Shown here: piece by piece, positions 1 through 10,203 of the stretch
Position numbering within the stretch: position 1 is the stretch's first letter
Layout of the letters: each line of letters starts with the position of its first letter
NCBI GenBank assembly: GCA_963726755.1
Contig: CAVSDB010000001.1
Coordinates: 682,001-746,000, forward strand
Length of the DNA stretch: 64,000 nucleotides
Direction: 5' to 3'
Source of the DNA: DATKIY01 sp963726755
Lineage (GTDB): Bacteria; Actinomycetota; Actinomycetes; JAHEKZ01
Made by a program: the position numbers and the translations under genes
The notes under the pieces: generated by a model
The model's database searches: none
What the model was told of the DNA's origin: nothing
The model's input: the letters and a program-made list of their open reading frames with translations, nothing else

Positions 1-247
1 TCAGCACCGAGCCATCCCCGGCGAACAGCAGCGCTGCTGTCTCGCGTTGCTCGACGGTGAGCGGTTCGTCGGAGACGCAGTAGGTTGCTGGTAGCACGCG
101 ACGCCATTGACCGCCGGTCCGGACGCGGCGTCCCAAGGTCGAGCGTTGGATCCCGATCTCGGCGAGCTGCGCCGACGTGATCAGGCCGTGCTGATCGCCG
201 GCAACCCACTCAACGGCGTCCAGGAGGTCACGCATTCGTAGACTCAT
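1..247 (-). CDS. AbiEi-type N-terminal domain protein (3' truncated by window edge)
   Basis: The reverse strand from ATG at 247 (or in-frame ATG at 235) reads an open frame to the window edge, about 82 residues. It begins MSLRMRDLLDAVEWVAGDQH, then a short helix-turn-helix-like stretch (GLITSAQLAEIGIQRSTLGR) and a WRRVLPATY segment. This is the pattern of the winged-helix domain at the N-terminus of many actinobacterial proteins annotated as type IV toxin-antitoxin AbiEi family or DUF559 proteins. The C-terminal domain lies outside the window, so antitoxin activity cannot be claimed; many members have no neighbouring toxin. It is divergent from dusB. Confidence 0.6.
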   Translation of the reverse strand, partial: MSLRMRDLLDAVEWVAGDQHGLITSAQLAEIGIQRSTLGRRVRTGGQWRRVLPATYCVSDEPLTVEQRETAALLFAGDGSVL

Positions 248-388
248 GGCGGCAGGGTCCCTTACAGGGTCGTCAGGTGCCGTACGTGAAGTCGCAACTG
301 TGTACGGATCCGAAACCCGAGGTTTTCCACAGCATGAAGGCGGAGTTTGTTGCACCAGTGTGGGAGAACGCGTCGTTCTTAGAAAAGG

Positions 389-1519
389 GTGAGTGGGGTG
401 GCGGGGTTGCGGATTGGGTCGGTCAGCGTTGATGTTCCGGTCGTCCTTGCCCCGATGGCTGGGATCACCAACGCGGCGTTTCGACGGCTGGCGCACGAGC
501 AGGGTGCCGGCCTTTACGTCTGCGAGATGATCACCAGCCGCGGCATCGTCGAACGCCAAGCCAAGACCCTGTCGATGCTCACGTTCGATCCCCTCGAACA
601 GATCCGCTCCGTGCAGTTGTACGGCGTCGACCCGCTGTACGTCGGCCAGGCCGTCGACATACTTGGCGCCGAGTTCGGCGTCCATCACGTTGACCTGAAC
701 TTCGGCTGCCCCGTCCCCAAGGTCACTCGAAAAGGCGGCGGTGCGGCGCTCCCCTGGAAGCGAGGGCTGCTGCGCGACATCTTGGACGCCGCCGTGAAAG
801 CCGCAGCCCCGTACGACATCCCGGTCACCATGAAGACTCGCATGGGAATTGACGCCGATCACCTCACTTACCTAGACGCTGGACGCATCGCGCAGGACGC
901 AGGTTGTGCCGCCATTGCACTGCACGGTCGAACTGCCGACCAGCACTACTCCGGGACCGCCGACTGGGACGCGATCACGGCTCTCAAACAACAGGTCGAC
1001 ATCCCCGTCCTCGGCAACGGCGACATCTGGGAGGCCTCGGACGCCATCGCGATGATGCAGCAAACCGGTTGCGACGGCGTCGTCATCGGGCGCGGCTGCC
1101 TCGGCCGCCCCTGGCTCTTTCGCGACCTCGCCGCAGCGTTCAACAACCAGCCGCGGCCCCCGCAGCCGGATCTTGCCTACGTCGCCGCGACACTTCGACG
1201 CCATGCCGAGCTGCTCGCAGATCTCATGGGCGAAGAACGGGGATTGGCCGATCTCCGCAAGCACATGGCCTGGTATTTCAAGGGGTTTATCGTCGGAAGT
1301 GACATCCGATCTTCACTCGGCAAGGTCTCGTCGCTCGACGAACTGGACGTGCTGCTGGCCCGTATCGACACCGACCAGCCCTTCCCGATGTCCGAAGTTG
1401 GCGTACCGCGCGGCCGTCAGGGGACGCCGCGTCGCGTCGTGCTGCCCGAGGGGTGGCTCGACAGTCAAGAACACGCCGTCCTCGGCGCGGACGCCGAACT
1501 CGACCTTGGCGGTGGCTGA
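389..1519 (+). CDS. dusB: tRNA-dihydrouridine synthase (DusB family)
   Basis: FMN enzyme that reduces uridines in the tRNA D-loop to dihydrouridine with NAD(P)H. The 376-aa protein has the N-terminal TIM-barrel signature VLAPMAGITNAAFRRLA, the catalytic cysteine in NFGCP (Cys107), MKTRMGID and HGRTADQHYSG in the FMN/tRNA region, and GNGDI plus GVVIGRGCLGRPW near the barrel C-terminus. Length fits DusB. The first start is GTG at 389, directly behind AGAAAAGG. A second in-frame GTG at 398 has AAAAGGG at a better spacing, so the true start may be three codons later. ppdK follows after 42 nt and may be cotranscribed. Confidence 0.93.
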   Translation: MSGVAGLRIGSVSVDVPVVLAPMAGITNAAFRRLAHEQGAGLYVCEMITSRGIVERQAKTLSMLTFDPLEQIRSVQLYGVDPLYVGQAVDILGAEFGVHHVDLNFGCPVPKVTRKGGGAALPWKRGLLRDILDAAVKAAAPYDIPVTMKTRMGIDADHLTYLDAGRIAQDAGCAAIALHGRTADQHYSGTADWDAITALKQQVDIPVLGNGDIWEASDAIAMMQQTGCDGVVIGRGCLGRPWLFRDLAAAFNNQPRPPQPDLAYVAATLRRHAELLADLMGEERGLADLRKHMAWYFKGFIVGSDIRSSLGKVSSLDELDVLLARIDTDQPFPMSEVGVPRGRQGTPRRVVLPEGWLDSQEHAVLGADAELDLGGG

Positions 1520-1561
1520 CCCAGATAGTGTTGAGCATGGGCTGGACGGAGGGGTCGTCAG

Positions 1562-4252
1562 ATGCGCTACGTCTTTGACTTCTCCGAGGGGGACATGCAC
1601 GCCAAGGATCTCCTCGGCGGCAAGGGCGCCAACTTGGCAGAGATGACGCGTCTTGGCCTGCCCGTCCCGCACGGCTTCACCATCACTACCGAGGCGTGCC
1701 GCGCCTACCGACTCACCAAGATCACTCCTGCAGGCCTTGCCGCCGAAGTCACCAACCACATCGCGCAGCTGGAAGCCAGCATGGGTCGCTCGCTCGGCGA
1801 CGCCAACGACCCCCTGCTGGTGTCCGTGAGGTCGGGTGCAGCGTTTTCGATGCCGGGGATGATGGAGACCGTCCTCAACGTCGGGCTCAACGACACCACG
1901 GTCTTGGCACTCGCAAAGTCGTCCGGTGACGCGCGGTTCGCGTGGGACTCGTATCGACGACTGCTGCAGATGTTCGGACGTACGTGCATGGGCGTTGATC
2001 CCGAACGGTTCGACCGAGCGCTCGAAGACGCCAAGTCTCGTAGCGGGGTCACAGACGACACTGAACTCACGGCACGCGATCTTGAGGTTCTCGTTGCGAC
2101 CTACTCCGCTTTGATCGAGCACGACGTCGGACGTCCGTTCCCGCAAGATCCGAGGGAACAATTGGACCTGGCGATCAAAGCGGTCTTCGAGTCGTGGGAT
2201 GGCGCGCGCGCCCGCCTCTACCGGCGACAGGAACAGATCTCCGACGACCTCGGGACAGCGGTAAACGTGATGGCGATGGTCTTCGGGAACCTAGGGGAAG
2301 ACTGCGGCACCGGAGTTGCGTTCACGCGCGACCCTGCTACCGGCGCGAAGGGTGCGTACGGCGATTACTTGCCCAACGCGCAGGGCGAGGACGTCGTCGC
2401 TGGCATACGCAACACCCTGCAACTGGCAGACATGGAAGGGCGCGAGCCCGGAGCATTCGCCGAATTGATGCTCATCATGGCGGCACTTGAAGGTCACTAC
2501 CGAGACTTATGTGACATCGAGTTCACAGTTGAACGAGGCAAGCTCTGGATGTTGCAAACGCGTGTAGGCAAACGAACCCCAGGTGCTTCGTTCAAGATTG
2601 CGGCACAGTTCGTCGCCGAAGGACTCATCACCTTGGACGAGGCGTTGTTGCGCGTTTCGGGTGCCCAACTCGCACGTCTGCTCTTCCCCCAGATCGACAA
2701 CGATGCGGTGGGCGAACCCATCACGCGCGGCATCGCGGCTTCCCCCGGTGCTTCGGTTGGCCGCGCAGTCTTCGACTCCAAGCGAGCCGCCGTCCGTGCG
2801 GCCGGTGGTGAGCCCGTCGTGCTGGTCCGTCGCGAGACAAACCCCGATGACCTGGGCGGCATGATCGCGGCACAGGGCGTACTTACCGCTCGTGGCGGCA
2901 AGACGTCACACGCAGCAGTTGTCGCGCGTGGAATGGGCAAACCGTGCGTCGTTGGTGCGGAGTCGCTAGAGGTGGACGCCGAGGCGCGTACGGCACGCCT
3001 ACCCGACGGCCAGGTCATCAGTGAGGGCGATGAGATCTCCCTCGACGGCACAACCGGCGCCGTCTACAGGGGAGCGGTGCCGGTGATTGCGTCTCCGGTC
3101 GCCATGGCGCTTGAGGGGCAACCCCCGCCCGCCCAGTACGCCGAGCTCGTCGATGCTGTGACCGGAATGCTCGCGCACGCCGACAAACGCCGCAGGCTGG
3201 GGGTCCGTGCCAACGCCGATACACCCGAGGATGCGGACCGAGCTCGTCAGTTCGGGGCTGAGGGAATCGGGCTAGCCCGCACGGAGCACATGTTCCTCGG
3301 CGACCGCAAGCAGTTCGTCGTCCGACTCATCCTTGCGGTGTCAGACGAAGAACGGCAGGCGGTGTACGACGAGCTACTTCCGCTGCAGCGTGCCGACTTC
3401 AACGGCTTGCTCGAGTCGATGGACGACCTGCCCGTCACTATCAGACTGCTCGACCCGCCGCTTCACGAATTCCTCCCCGACTTCACAGAGCTTTCCGTCG
3501 AAGTCGCGTTGGCAGACGTGCGTGGTGAGTCGAACACGCAAGAGCATCAACTGCTTGACGCAGTACGTCGTATGCACGAGTCGAATCCGATGATGGGGCT
3601 GCGCGGGGTTCGTCTGGGGTTGATGCTGCCAGGACTGTTCGCGCTTCAAGTGCGTGCGGTCGCCGAAGCGGTTGCTGATCGACTAGCGGTTGGGGGATCG
3701 CCGTCCGCCGAGATCATGGTGCCGCTGGTTGCGACCCGCCCAGAACTCGCGTCGGTGAGGGCAGAGGCGGTCGAGGTGATCTCTGACGTTGCGCACGAGC
3801 GAGGGGTCTCTCTTGAGATTCCGATCGGAACGATGATCGAGTTGCCACGCGCGGCGCTTACCGCTGGTGCGCTGGCAGAGTCGGCCGACTTCTTTTCGTT
3901 CGGCACCAACGACCTGACCCAAACCACCTGGGGATTCAGCCGCGACGACGTCGAGGGGGCTTTCTTCACCGACTACCTCGAGGCCGGGATCTTCTCGGTA
4001 TCGCCGTTCGAGACGGTCGACGAGGAGGGTGTGGGCGCTTTGATCACCATGGCCTCGGTGGCTGGCCGGGCAGCCAATGATGATCTTCATTTAGGTGTGT
4101 GTGGGGAGCACGGGGGCGACCCGACGTCGATCCATTTCTTCGAACGGGCAGGTTTGGACTACGTTTCGTGTTCTCCCTTCCGGGTTCCTATAGCCCGCCT
4201 CGAGGCGGGAAGGGCCGCCCTCTCAACGACTCAGGACAGCGATTCCCGATGA
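1562..4252 (+). CDS. ppdK: Pyruvate, phosphate dikinase
   Basis: Interconverts pyruvate + ATP + Pi and PEP + AMP + PPi in the cytosol, linking glycolysis and gluconeogenesis. The 896-aa length is normal. Domain order is N-terminal ATP-grasp (GGKGANLAEMTRLGLPVP near residue 20; SVRSGAAFSMPGMM near 90), a swivelling phosphohistidine domain (GGKTSHAAVVARGMGKPCVVG, His450), and a C-terminal PEP/pyruvate TIM barrel with GIGLARTEHMF, FGTNDLTQTTWGFSRDD and the catalytic cysteine in LGVCGEHGGDP near 846. Its stop overlaps the next ATG (ATGA, 4249-4252), indicating translational coupling. No PPDK regulatory protein gene is visible in the window. Confidence 0.97.
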   Translation: MRYVFDFSEGDMHAKDLLGGKGANLAEMTRLGLPVPHGFTITTEACRAYRLTKITPAGLAAEVTNHIAQLEASMGRSLGDANDPLLVSVRSGAAFSMPGMMETVLNVGLNDTTVLALAKSSGDARFAWDSYRRLLQMFGRTCMGVDPERFDRALEDAKSRSGVTDDTELTARDLEVLVATYSALIEHDVGRPFPQDPREQLDLAIKAVFESWDGARARLYRRQEQISDDLGTAVNVMAMVFGNLGEDCGTGVAFTRDPATGAKGAYGDYLPNAQGEDVVAGIRNTLQLADMEGREPGAFAELMLIMAALEGHYRDLCDIEFTVERGKLWMLQTRVGKRTPGASFKIAAQFVAEGLITLDEALLRVSGAQLARLLFPQIDNDAVGEPITRGIAASPGASVGRAVFDSKRAAVRAAGGEPVVLVRRETNPDDLGGMIAAQGVLTARGGKTSHAAVVARGMGKPCVVGAESLEVDAEARTARLPDGQVISEGDEISLDGTTGAVYRGAVPVIASPVAMALEGQPPPAQYAELVDAVTGMLAHADKRRRLGVRANADTPEDADRARQFGAEGIGLARTEHMFLGDRKQFVVRLILAVSDEERQAVYDELLPLQRADFNGLLESMDDLPVTIRLLDPPLHEFLPDFTELSVEVALADVRGESNTQEHQLLDAVRRMHESNPMMGLRGVRLGLMLPGLFALQVRAVAEAVADRLAVGGSPSAEIMVPLVATRPELASVRAEAVEVISDVAHERGVSLEIPIGTMIELPRAALTAGALAESADFFSFGTNDLTQTTWGFSRDDVEGAFFTDYLEAGIFSVSPFETVDEEGVGALITMASVAGRAANDDLHLGVCGEHGGDPTSIHFFERAGLDYVSCSPFRVPIARLEAGRAALSTTQDSDSR

Positions 4253-4914
4253 CCGTGCTCACCGCTCCTAAGCCGGCGGCTGCGACCCCTCGTCGCAAGC
4301 GTCGGCCAGTGCTGCGCGTGTTCTTGCTGCTTCTGCTGCTCGCGGTGGCGTGGGTTGGGTCAGTCGCTTTCCGGGTGTGGTCGGTTGCGCGCATCGACGA
4401 GAGCGGCAAGACCGACGCCATTGTCGTGCTCGGTGCGAGTCAGTACGACGGCACGCCGTCGCCGGTATTTGCCGGACGACTCGACCATGTCGTGACGTTG
4501 TACGACGAGGGAGTAGCACCGTCGGTGATCACCGTTGGCAGCAACCTCCCCGGCGATCGATTCACCGAAGCTGGTTCGGGCAAGCAATATCTGATTGACG
4601 CTGGGATCCCCGCATCAGCGATCACGGCAGTTCCAGTTGGCCACGACACGTGGAACAGTCTCAAGGCAGTCGACCGCGTGGCGGACGCCAAGGGGTGGGA
4701 CACCGTCACCATCGTCAGTGACCCATGGCACGAGTTCCGCTCGCGCGAGATGGCTGAGTCGCTCGGACTCACAGTGAAGACCTCACCCACGCGCACTGGA
4801 CCAATCGTGCAAGAGCGCATCACCGAGGTTCGCTCGATCGTTCGCGAAACGGCGGCCTACGTCTGGTGGCGGTTCAGCGGTGGTTCCCCCTGGTCCGGCC
4901 CTGACATCGACTAG
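4249..4914 (+). CDS. YdcF/SanA-like DUF218 membrane-anchored protein
   Basis: A 221-aa protein starting at the ATG that overlaps the ppdK stop. An Arg/Lys-rich N-terminus (about 1-21) leads into one transmembrane helix (about 22-40, VFLLLLLLAVAWVGSVAF). The DUF218 fold follows, with the family hallmarks DAIVVLGASQYDGTPSPVF, SAITAVPVGHDTWNSL and IVSDPWHEFRS. Members such as E. coli YdcF and SanA are envelope-associated; YdcF is reported to bind S-adenosylmethionine, and SanA affects vancomycin sensitivity. The biochemical function is unknown. Translational coupling to ppdK and near-contact with dgt suggest one transcript. Confidence 0.85.
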   Translation: MTVLTAPKPAAATPRRKRRPVLRVFLLLLLLAVAWVGSVAFRVWSVARIDESGKTDAIVVLGASQYDGTPSPVFAGRLDHVVTLYDEGVAPSVITVGSNLPGDRFTEAGSGKQYLIDAGIPASAITAVPVGHDTWNSLKAVDRVADAKGWDTVTIVSDPWHEFRSREMAESLGLTVKTSPTRTGPIVQERITEVRSIVRETAAYVWWRFSGGSPWSGPDID

Positions 4915-4918
4915 CGCT

Positions 4919-6142
4919 GTGCGTGCGGTGTACAGCGAGGTTGACGCGCAACGGTTCGTCGATGAACCGGCCAAGCGGTCGTCGCGCAGTCAGTTCGAAC
5001 GTGACCGCGCTCGGGTGCTGCACTCGTCGGCCCTTCGCAGGCTCGCAGCCAAGACTCAAGTCGTCGTCCCCTGGGAAAGTGACTTTCCGCGCACCCGTCT
5101 GACGCACTCGCTGGAGTGCGCGCAGATCGGACGTGAACTTGGGCAGTCGCTTGGTTGCGATCCCGACCTCGTCGAGACTGCATGTTTGTCTCACGACCTC
5201 GGCCACCCGCCGTTCGGTCACAACGGTGAGCAGGCGCTCGACGAACTCACCGCGTCGTGCGGTGGATTTGAAGGCAACGCGCAGAGCCTGCGCATCCTGA
5301 CCAGGCTCGAAGCGAAGTCGATCGCGGATGACGGACGCAGCGCGGGCCTCAACCTCACGCGTGCGACGCTCGATGGGACAACGAAATACCCGTGGCCACG
5401 CACCGAGGGCACCACCAAGTTCGGTGTCTACGAAGACGACCTGCCGGTCTTCGAGTGGCTACGTGCTGGCGCCCCCTTACGACGTCGATGTCTTGAGGCT
5501 CAGGTCATGGACTGGGCGGACGACATCGCCTACTCGGTCCACGACTTTGAGGACGCCGTGCACGCAGGTCACTTGGTCGTCGACGCGCTGAACAGTCGCG
5601 ACGATCGGCAGATCCTGCTCGCATTGGCCCTCGATCGCTACGCCCCGCAGTCGAGCGTTCCCGAACTCGAAGCTGCACTCGAGCGATTGTTGGATCTCGA
5701 GTACTGGCCCACGGGTTTCGACGAGTCCCATCGCGCACTCGCAAACCTCAAGCGCACGACCAGCGAGTTGATCGGACGCTTCTGTCGCTCCGCAGAAGAT
5801 GCGACGCGGGCTGAGTTCGGGCCACAACCGCTGGCCCGATACGACGCCGATCTGGTCGTCCCCGATGGCGTTCGCAACGAGTGCGCGGTGCTCAAGGCAG
5901 TCACTGCCCACTACGTGATGATGCGAAAGGGAGCACCCGAGGGGTACGCGCGGCAGCGAGAGTTGGTCACCGAACTCACCCACCAGGTGCTGCTCACCGC
6001 CCCCGACTCACTCGACCCGGTATACGCAGCCTGGTACAAGGAAGCAGCAGACGATGCAGCGCGGTTACGCGTTGTTGTCGATCAGGTCGCCGCGCTCACC
6101 GATCACGCGGCGGTGACGTTGCATCGTCGGCTCACGTCGTAG
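4919..6142 (+). CDS. dgt: Deoxyguanosinetriphosphate triphosphohydrolase-like protein
   Basis: HD-domain dNTP triphosphohydrolase that releases tripolyphosphate and a deoxynucleoside, thereby adjusting dNTP pools. Conserved blocks are RDRARVLHSSALRRLAAKTQ (substrate region), RTRLTHSLECAQIGRELG (first HD-ligand His), SHDLGHPPFGHNGEQAL (HD motif) and WADDIAYSVHDFEDAV (distal Asp). The frame is open from GTG at 4880, but that start would overlap the upstream gene by 35 nt. GTG at 4919 gives the usual N-terminus and 407 aa. Its place just upstream of dnaG is common in actinobacteria and fits a replication-linked role. Confidence 0.93.
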   Translation: MRAVYSEVDAQRFVDEPAKRSSRSQFERDRARVLHSSALRRLAAKTQVVVPWESDFPRTRLTHSLECAQIGRELGQSLGCDPDLVETACLSHDLGHPPFGHNGEQALDELTASCGGFEGNAQSLRILTRLEAKSIADDGRSAGLNLTRATLDGTTKYPWPRTEGTTKFGVYEDDLPVFEWLRAGAPLRRRCLEAQVMDWADDIAYSVHDFEDAVHAGHLVVDALNSRDDRQILLALALDRYAPQSSVPELEAALERLLDLEYWPTGFDESHRALANLKRTTSELIGRFCRSAEDATRAEFGPQPLARYDADLVVPDGVRNECAVLKAVTAHYVMMRKGAPEGYARQRELVTELTHQVLLTAPDSLDPVYAAWYKEAADDAARLRVVVDQVAALTDHAAVTLHRRLTS

Positions 6143-6152
6143 CGGTGACACC

Positions 6153-6609
6153 GTGAGCGAGCCAACGCCGTCGTTCGTTCCGGCGGTTCAACAGGTAGCG
6201 GTTGATGCAATTCGCGAACTTCGTGACCGACGTGCTGCGCGGAGGACAGGTCCAGGGGGAGTTCGCGTACCCAGACGATCCCGCCACCACCCACCTAGCC
6301 GTGTTCGATGGCGAAACCGTGGTCAGTTGCGCCACGACGTTCCCGGAGGCGTTCGAAGGCGAGGCCCAAGCGTGGCGGTTACGCGGGATGGCCACAGCTC
6401 CCGAGTATCGGGGTCGCGGATGTGGTCGCGCGCTGGTCGACGCCGCAGTCGAGCGCGCGAGGGCAGCGAGCATTCCCCTGCTCTGGTGCAACGTCCGGAC
6501 GTCCGCACTCGGTTTCTACGAAGAGTGCGGATTCGAGATCGTCGGACCGGAGTTCATCACCGACACGGGCATTCCGCATCGCGTTGCTTTGTATCGGCTC
6601 AGTGAGTGA
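6153..6609 (+). CDS. GNAT N-acetyltransferase (needs one frame correction)
   Basis: The C-terminal frame contains an unmistakable GNAT core: WRLRGMATAPEYRGRGCGRALVDAAVERAR (motif A; acetyl-CoA P-loop RGRGCG) followed by LLWCNVRTSALGFYEECGFEIVG (motif B). Read alone from about 6202, its N-terminus is too short and not family-like. In the preceding frame, GTG at 6153 encodes PAVQQVAVDAIRELRDR, the usual first strand and helix. Removing one base near 6233 joins the two into about 151 aa with RELRDRVLRGGQ at the junction, typical of this subfamily. The substrate is unknown. It follows dgt by 10 nt, and its stop overlaps the stop of the opposite-strand C45 gene. Confidence 0.75.
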
Positions 6610-7644
6610 GGAACTCCACGTCGTGCCAGGGCGTACGGTCCGCCGGTCCAGGAGCCAGTTGAACGCGAGGCGTGCCGCCTAGTTCGATCGCCAACGTGCC
6701 GAAAGTCTGCGACCCGTCTGGCCAACGTCCCGGGTACATGCAGATGCCGCGTTCACCATCGGTCAACGTCGCCTTCAGGTCGTCGATAGTCGCGATCGCC
6801 GGGACTTGCTCGTCTAGCGCGGCCATTCGGGTCGGTGAACTGGTGCCGGGTTCCTCGTCGACGGTGACGGGTACCGCAAGCGGATGGTTGGTATGCCAGC
6901 GTTCGCTCTGGACGAGCCACGTCGTTGACGTACTCAGCCACGACGCCAGCGCCGCACTCCAAGCCACGAACAAGTCCCTCGGACACCAGCGTGTACGCCT
7001 GCCCAGACGCATGAGGCAACTGAGTCAACGCGGCTTTGGCGTCGTCAACTGACTTGCTGGCGATGGCTGCTCGCATCGCTCCGGCGACGAACACGCCGTT
7101 CGGGGAGACCGGGAGTTGCGACAGCGTGTTGACCAAGACGGCGACGCCGGCTTCGTTGGCGCCGCAGAGGCCGATCATTCCGGCGCGACTCAGCAGGACC
7201 TGGGCAGGCGCATCGTCAGGTGCGAGGCGAAGTGCGATCTGTGTGCCGTCCATCCACGGGTCCAGGTCCATCGTCTGACCACAGATCGCCGAGCCGCCGC
7301 TGGTGACGCCGAGTCCGATCACGCTGCAGCCCGGACCGGGCTGACCCCACCACCAGGCCTCGTCGAGACAGTTGAGCGCGAACACGTCGTCGACCGATGC
7401 GTTGGCCCCCTCGGCGATGCCAGCGATCTCGTCACTCAGCCACGGCAGGTGTTGACGTAGCGCCGGGGCTAGGCCGGAGGTTTGGGCGAGGTCTTGGACC
7501 AGATCGGCGGGCACGTGACCCTGCTCGAGCCATCGCTTCGCGCCACCCGTCGAGCGACTGCGCGATGAGATCCCGCGCCTGCTCTCCGTGAGCTTGGCCG
7601 AGCTGGCGGGGCGACCCCACCGCATCGATCACCTGAAGCGACAC
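6599..7644 (-). CDS. C45-family acyltransferase/peptidase-like hydrolase (two frame breaks)
   Basis: Related to acyl-CoA:6-aminopenicillanate acyltransferases (Ntn hydrolases of MEROPS C45), which cleave amides with an N-terminal Cys exposed by self-processing. The start is GTG at 7644 behind a strong AAGGAGGTAG; it encodes MSLQVIDAVGSPRQLGQAHG, the standard N-terminal motif. The frame then breaks near 7525 and resumes with PADLVQDLAQ, NCLDEAWWW and the putative nucleophile in GPGCSVIGLG. It breaks again near 6940 and ends with WHTNHPLAVPV, ATIDDLKATLTDGE and WHDVEFLTH. Corrected length is about 347 aa, normal for the family. Substrate unknown. Confidence 0.75.
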
Positions 7645-7707
7645 CGGCTACCTCCTTGGTCCACACGGGCATCTTCGGCTCAGCCTATGGCGACCTACAC
7701 TTCGGGC

Positions 7708-9586
7708 ATGGCAGGGCGGATCCGGAACGAAGATGTGGCGGAAGTGCGTGAGCGCGCGTCCATCGCCGAGGTCGTCGGTGATTACGTCACGCTCAAGTCC
7801 GCCGGGGGAGGCAGCCTCAAGGGATTGTGCCCGTTTCACGAGGAGCGCTCGCCGAGCTTTCACGTCACGCCCGCAAAAGGGCTGTACCACTGTTTCGGCT
7901 GCCAGGTCGGCGGGGACGTCATCGATTTCGTTGTCCGGATCGACCACCTCACCTTCCAAGAGGCGGTCGAGAAACTGGCTGCTCGGGTCGGCCTCCAACT
8001 CCGGTACGAAGAGGGCGGCGTCACCCCGCGCCGTCAACAGGGTGAGCGCACCCGTCTGCTTGAGGCGCACCGCGTCGCCGCCGCGTTCTACCGGGAGCAA
8101 CTCGACGGACCGGACGCCATCGTCGGACGACGCTTCCTCGACGAGCGCGGTTTCGATCGCGACGCGGCCGAGACGTTCGGTGTCGGCTTCGCGCCCCAGG
8201 GGTGGGACGTCCTCACCGCTCACCTTCGCAAGTCGGGATTCACCGACAAGGAGATGCAGACCGCAGGACTTTGCAAGGAGGGCTCACGCGGAATCATCGA
8301 CCGTTTCCGTGGCCGCCTGGTCTGGCCCATCCGTGACATCAGCGGCGACGTCGTGGGGTTCGGCGCGCGTCATTTGTTCGATGACGACACTGGACCGAAG
8401 TACCTCAACACCCCCGAGACACCGATCTACCACAAGGGTCAGGTGCTGTATGGCATCGATCTCGCCAAGCGAGCGATCGCCAAGACGCGCCAGGCTGTCG
8501 TCGTTGAGGGATACACCGACGTCATGGCTTGCCATTTGTCTGGCGTAGACACCGCAATCGCCACTTGCGGCACCGCGTTCGGCGAGGACCACATCCGCAT
8601 CTTGCGTCGACTACTCATGGACTCCGACGCGTTCAAGGGCGAGGTCATCTTCACGTTCGACGGCGACGCGGCTGGACGCAAGGCTGCGATGCGCGCGTTC
8701 GACGACGACCAGAAGTTCGTAACGCAGACGTTCGTCGCCGTCGAGCCGGACGGTCTTGACCCGTGCGAACTGCGACAGAAGAAGGGACAAGCCGGCGTCC
8801 AAGCGCTTATCGACGCCCGCGTCCCACTGTTCGAGTTCGCGATCCGCAGCGTGTTGTCGGAGTACGACCTCGACCAACCCGCCGGACGCATCGCTGCGCT
8901 GAAGGCCGCCGCTCCCGTCGTCGGCAAAATTCGCGACACGTCGTTGCGTCCCGAGTACGCGCGCTCGCTCGCCGGTTGGCTCGGCATGGAGGTCGCTCCG
9001 GTGCAGCGGGCGGTCAGCGAGGCAACTCGCAGTCAACGTCGCAGCGCACCCACTCGGCCGACGGAGTCAGACGGCGAACGGCGAGGACGCGGCGCCTATC
9101 GCGGAACGTCCGGATCCGCGCGATCGCACGTTGGTGACCGAACGCGAATTGCTCAAACTCGCGTTGCAACACCCCGCAACAGTTGGCGACGACTTCGACG
9201 CGATTCCCGTCGACTTCTATACGCACCCGGCGTACCGCGCGGTACGTACGGCGATCGCGTCGACCGGATCGGTCTCGGACGCACCTGACGTCGGCTGGTC
9301 GGCAACCGTGTCCGAACACTCCGCGAACGACGCGGTGCGTTCGATGGTGAACGAACTCAGCGTCGAGCCGCTACCGATCGATGACGGCTCGCTGCCGCGG
9401 TATGCCCGCGAGCAAATTGCACTGGCAAAGGGCCGCGTGCTGACGGCGCGCATCGACGACCTGCGTTCTCGCATGCAACGAATCGACGAGGTCGATTCGC
9501 CGGAGTACGCCAAGGTATTCGGTGAGTTGGTCACGCTCGAGCAAGAGCGTCGCCTACTTCACGACCAGGCGTACGGCTCGGACTGA
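7708..9586 (+). CDS. dnaG: DNA primase (one frame break)
   Basis: Synthesises RNA primers for replication with the DnaB helicase. ATG at 7708 gives MAGRIRNEDVAEVRERASIA. Then come the CHC2 zinc finger (LCPFHEERSPSF and YHCFGCQVGGDVIDFV), the catalytic core with YLNTPETPIYHKGQVLYG, and the TOPRIM residues in VVVEGYTDVMA and FTFDGDAAGRKA. The frame runs on past about 9070 as low-complexity Arg-rich residues. The helicase-binding C-terminal domain is in another frame: TERELLKLALQHPA through QERRLLHDQAYGSD, ending at 9586. One indel between 9030 and 9080 restores about 625 aa, the normal length. As dnaG is essential, the break is probably a sequence error. Confidence 0.93.
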
Positions 9587-9592
9587 GGCGTC

Positions 9593-10139
9593 GTGCAATG
9601 GCGAAGAAAGCTGCCAGCTGAAGCCAGCAGTGCTGTTGGGCTCAACCGCGGCGAGCGCGTTCTCGGTTGGGTCACCGACGATGCCGACCGCTACATCGTG
9701 GCAACCGAGTCTGACCTCATCTTGCAGCGACGTCCCCCGGCGTACGAGCGCATCGGGTGGGAGTCAATCGACAAGGTCTCGTATGCCGACGGGGTTATGA
9801 CGATCACGCTGGTGCCAGACCAGGCAGGTGCCGAGGCCGCCGTGTTGCGCGTCCCCGCTGGGGACCAACCGCAGCTGGCGATTGTGGTGCGCGACCGCGT
9901 GACGTCCAGCATCGTGCTTAACGAACATGTGCGACTCGAAGGGCGCAAGGGCGTCCACGTCGTCGCGCGACGTCGAGCGGGGGATGACGCGCTCCGTTGG
10001 GGGTACGTCGTCGACCAGGGACTGCCCGTTGACGCGGATCTCAGAGCAGCGAGCGGAGACCCTGGTCCAGCAGATCCGACTCGAATCCGGTCTGGGATCC
10101 GATGAGTTTGGAGATTTCCGCACGCACCGCTCGGAGTAG
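9593..10139 (+). CDS. Conserved hypothetical protein downstream of dnaG
   Basis: GTG at 9593, seven bases after the dnaG stop, opens a frame encoding RGERVLGWVTDDADRYIVAT, WESIDKVSYADGVMTI and an RDRVTSSIVLNEHVRL strand. It looks like a small all-beta, PH-like or bacterial-stress-type domain; proteins of this kind often follow dnaG in actinobacteria and have no known function. As given, the frame stops at 10105 after a Pro/Gly-rich tail. The alternative frame from about 10040 reads EQRAETLVQQIRLESG, a plausible C-terminal helix, and stops at 10139. A one-base correction is therefore likely, giving about 181 aa. No membrane segment is visible. Confidence 0.6.
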
Positions 10140-10203
10140 GAGCACGATGTGCCCCATCCCAGGTCTTGATCATCAGCACCAAGACTGGGCGGAGGGAGGC
10201 TTG

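Noticed and set aside
1173..1646. Alternative frames overlapping dusB and the ppdK start
   Set aside because: Overlap two strongly conserved genes and have no motifs of their own.
9030..9100. Programmed frameshift in dnaG
   Set aside because: No slippery heptamer with a downstream stem-loop was seen, dnaG is not known to use one, and many unrelated genes in the window show similar breaks.
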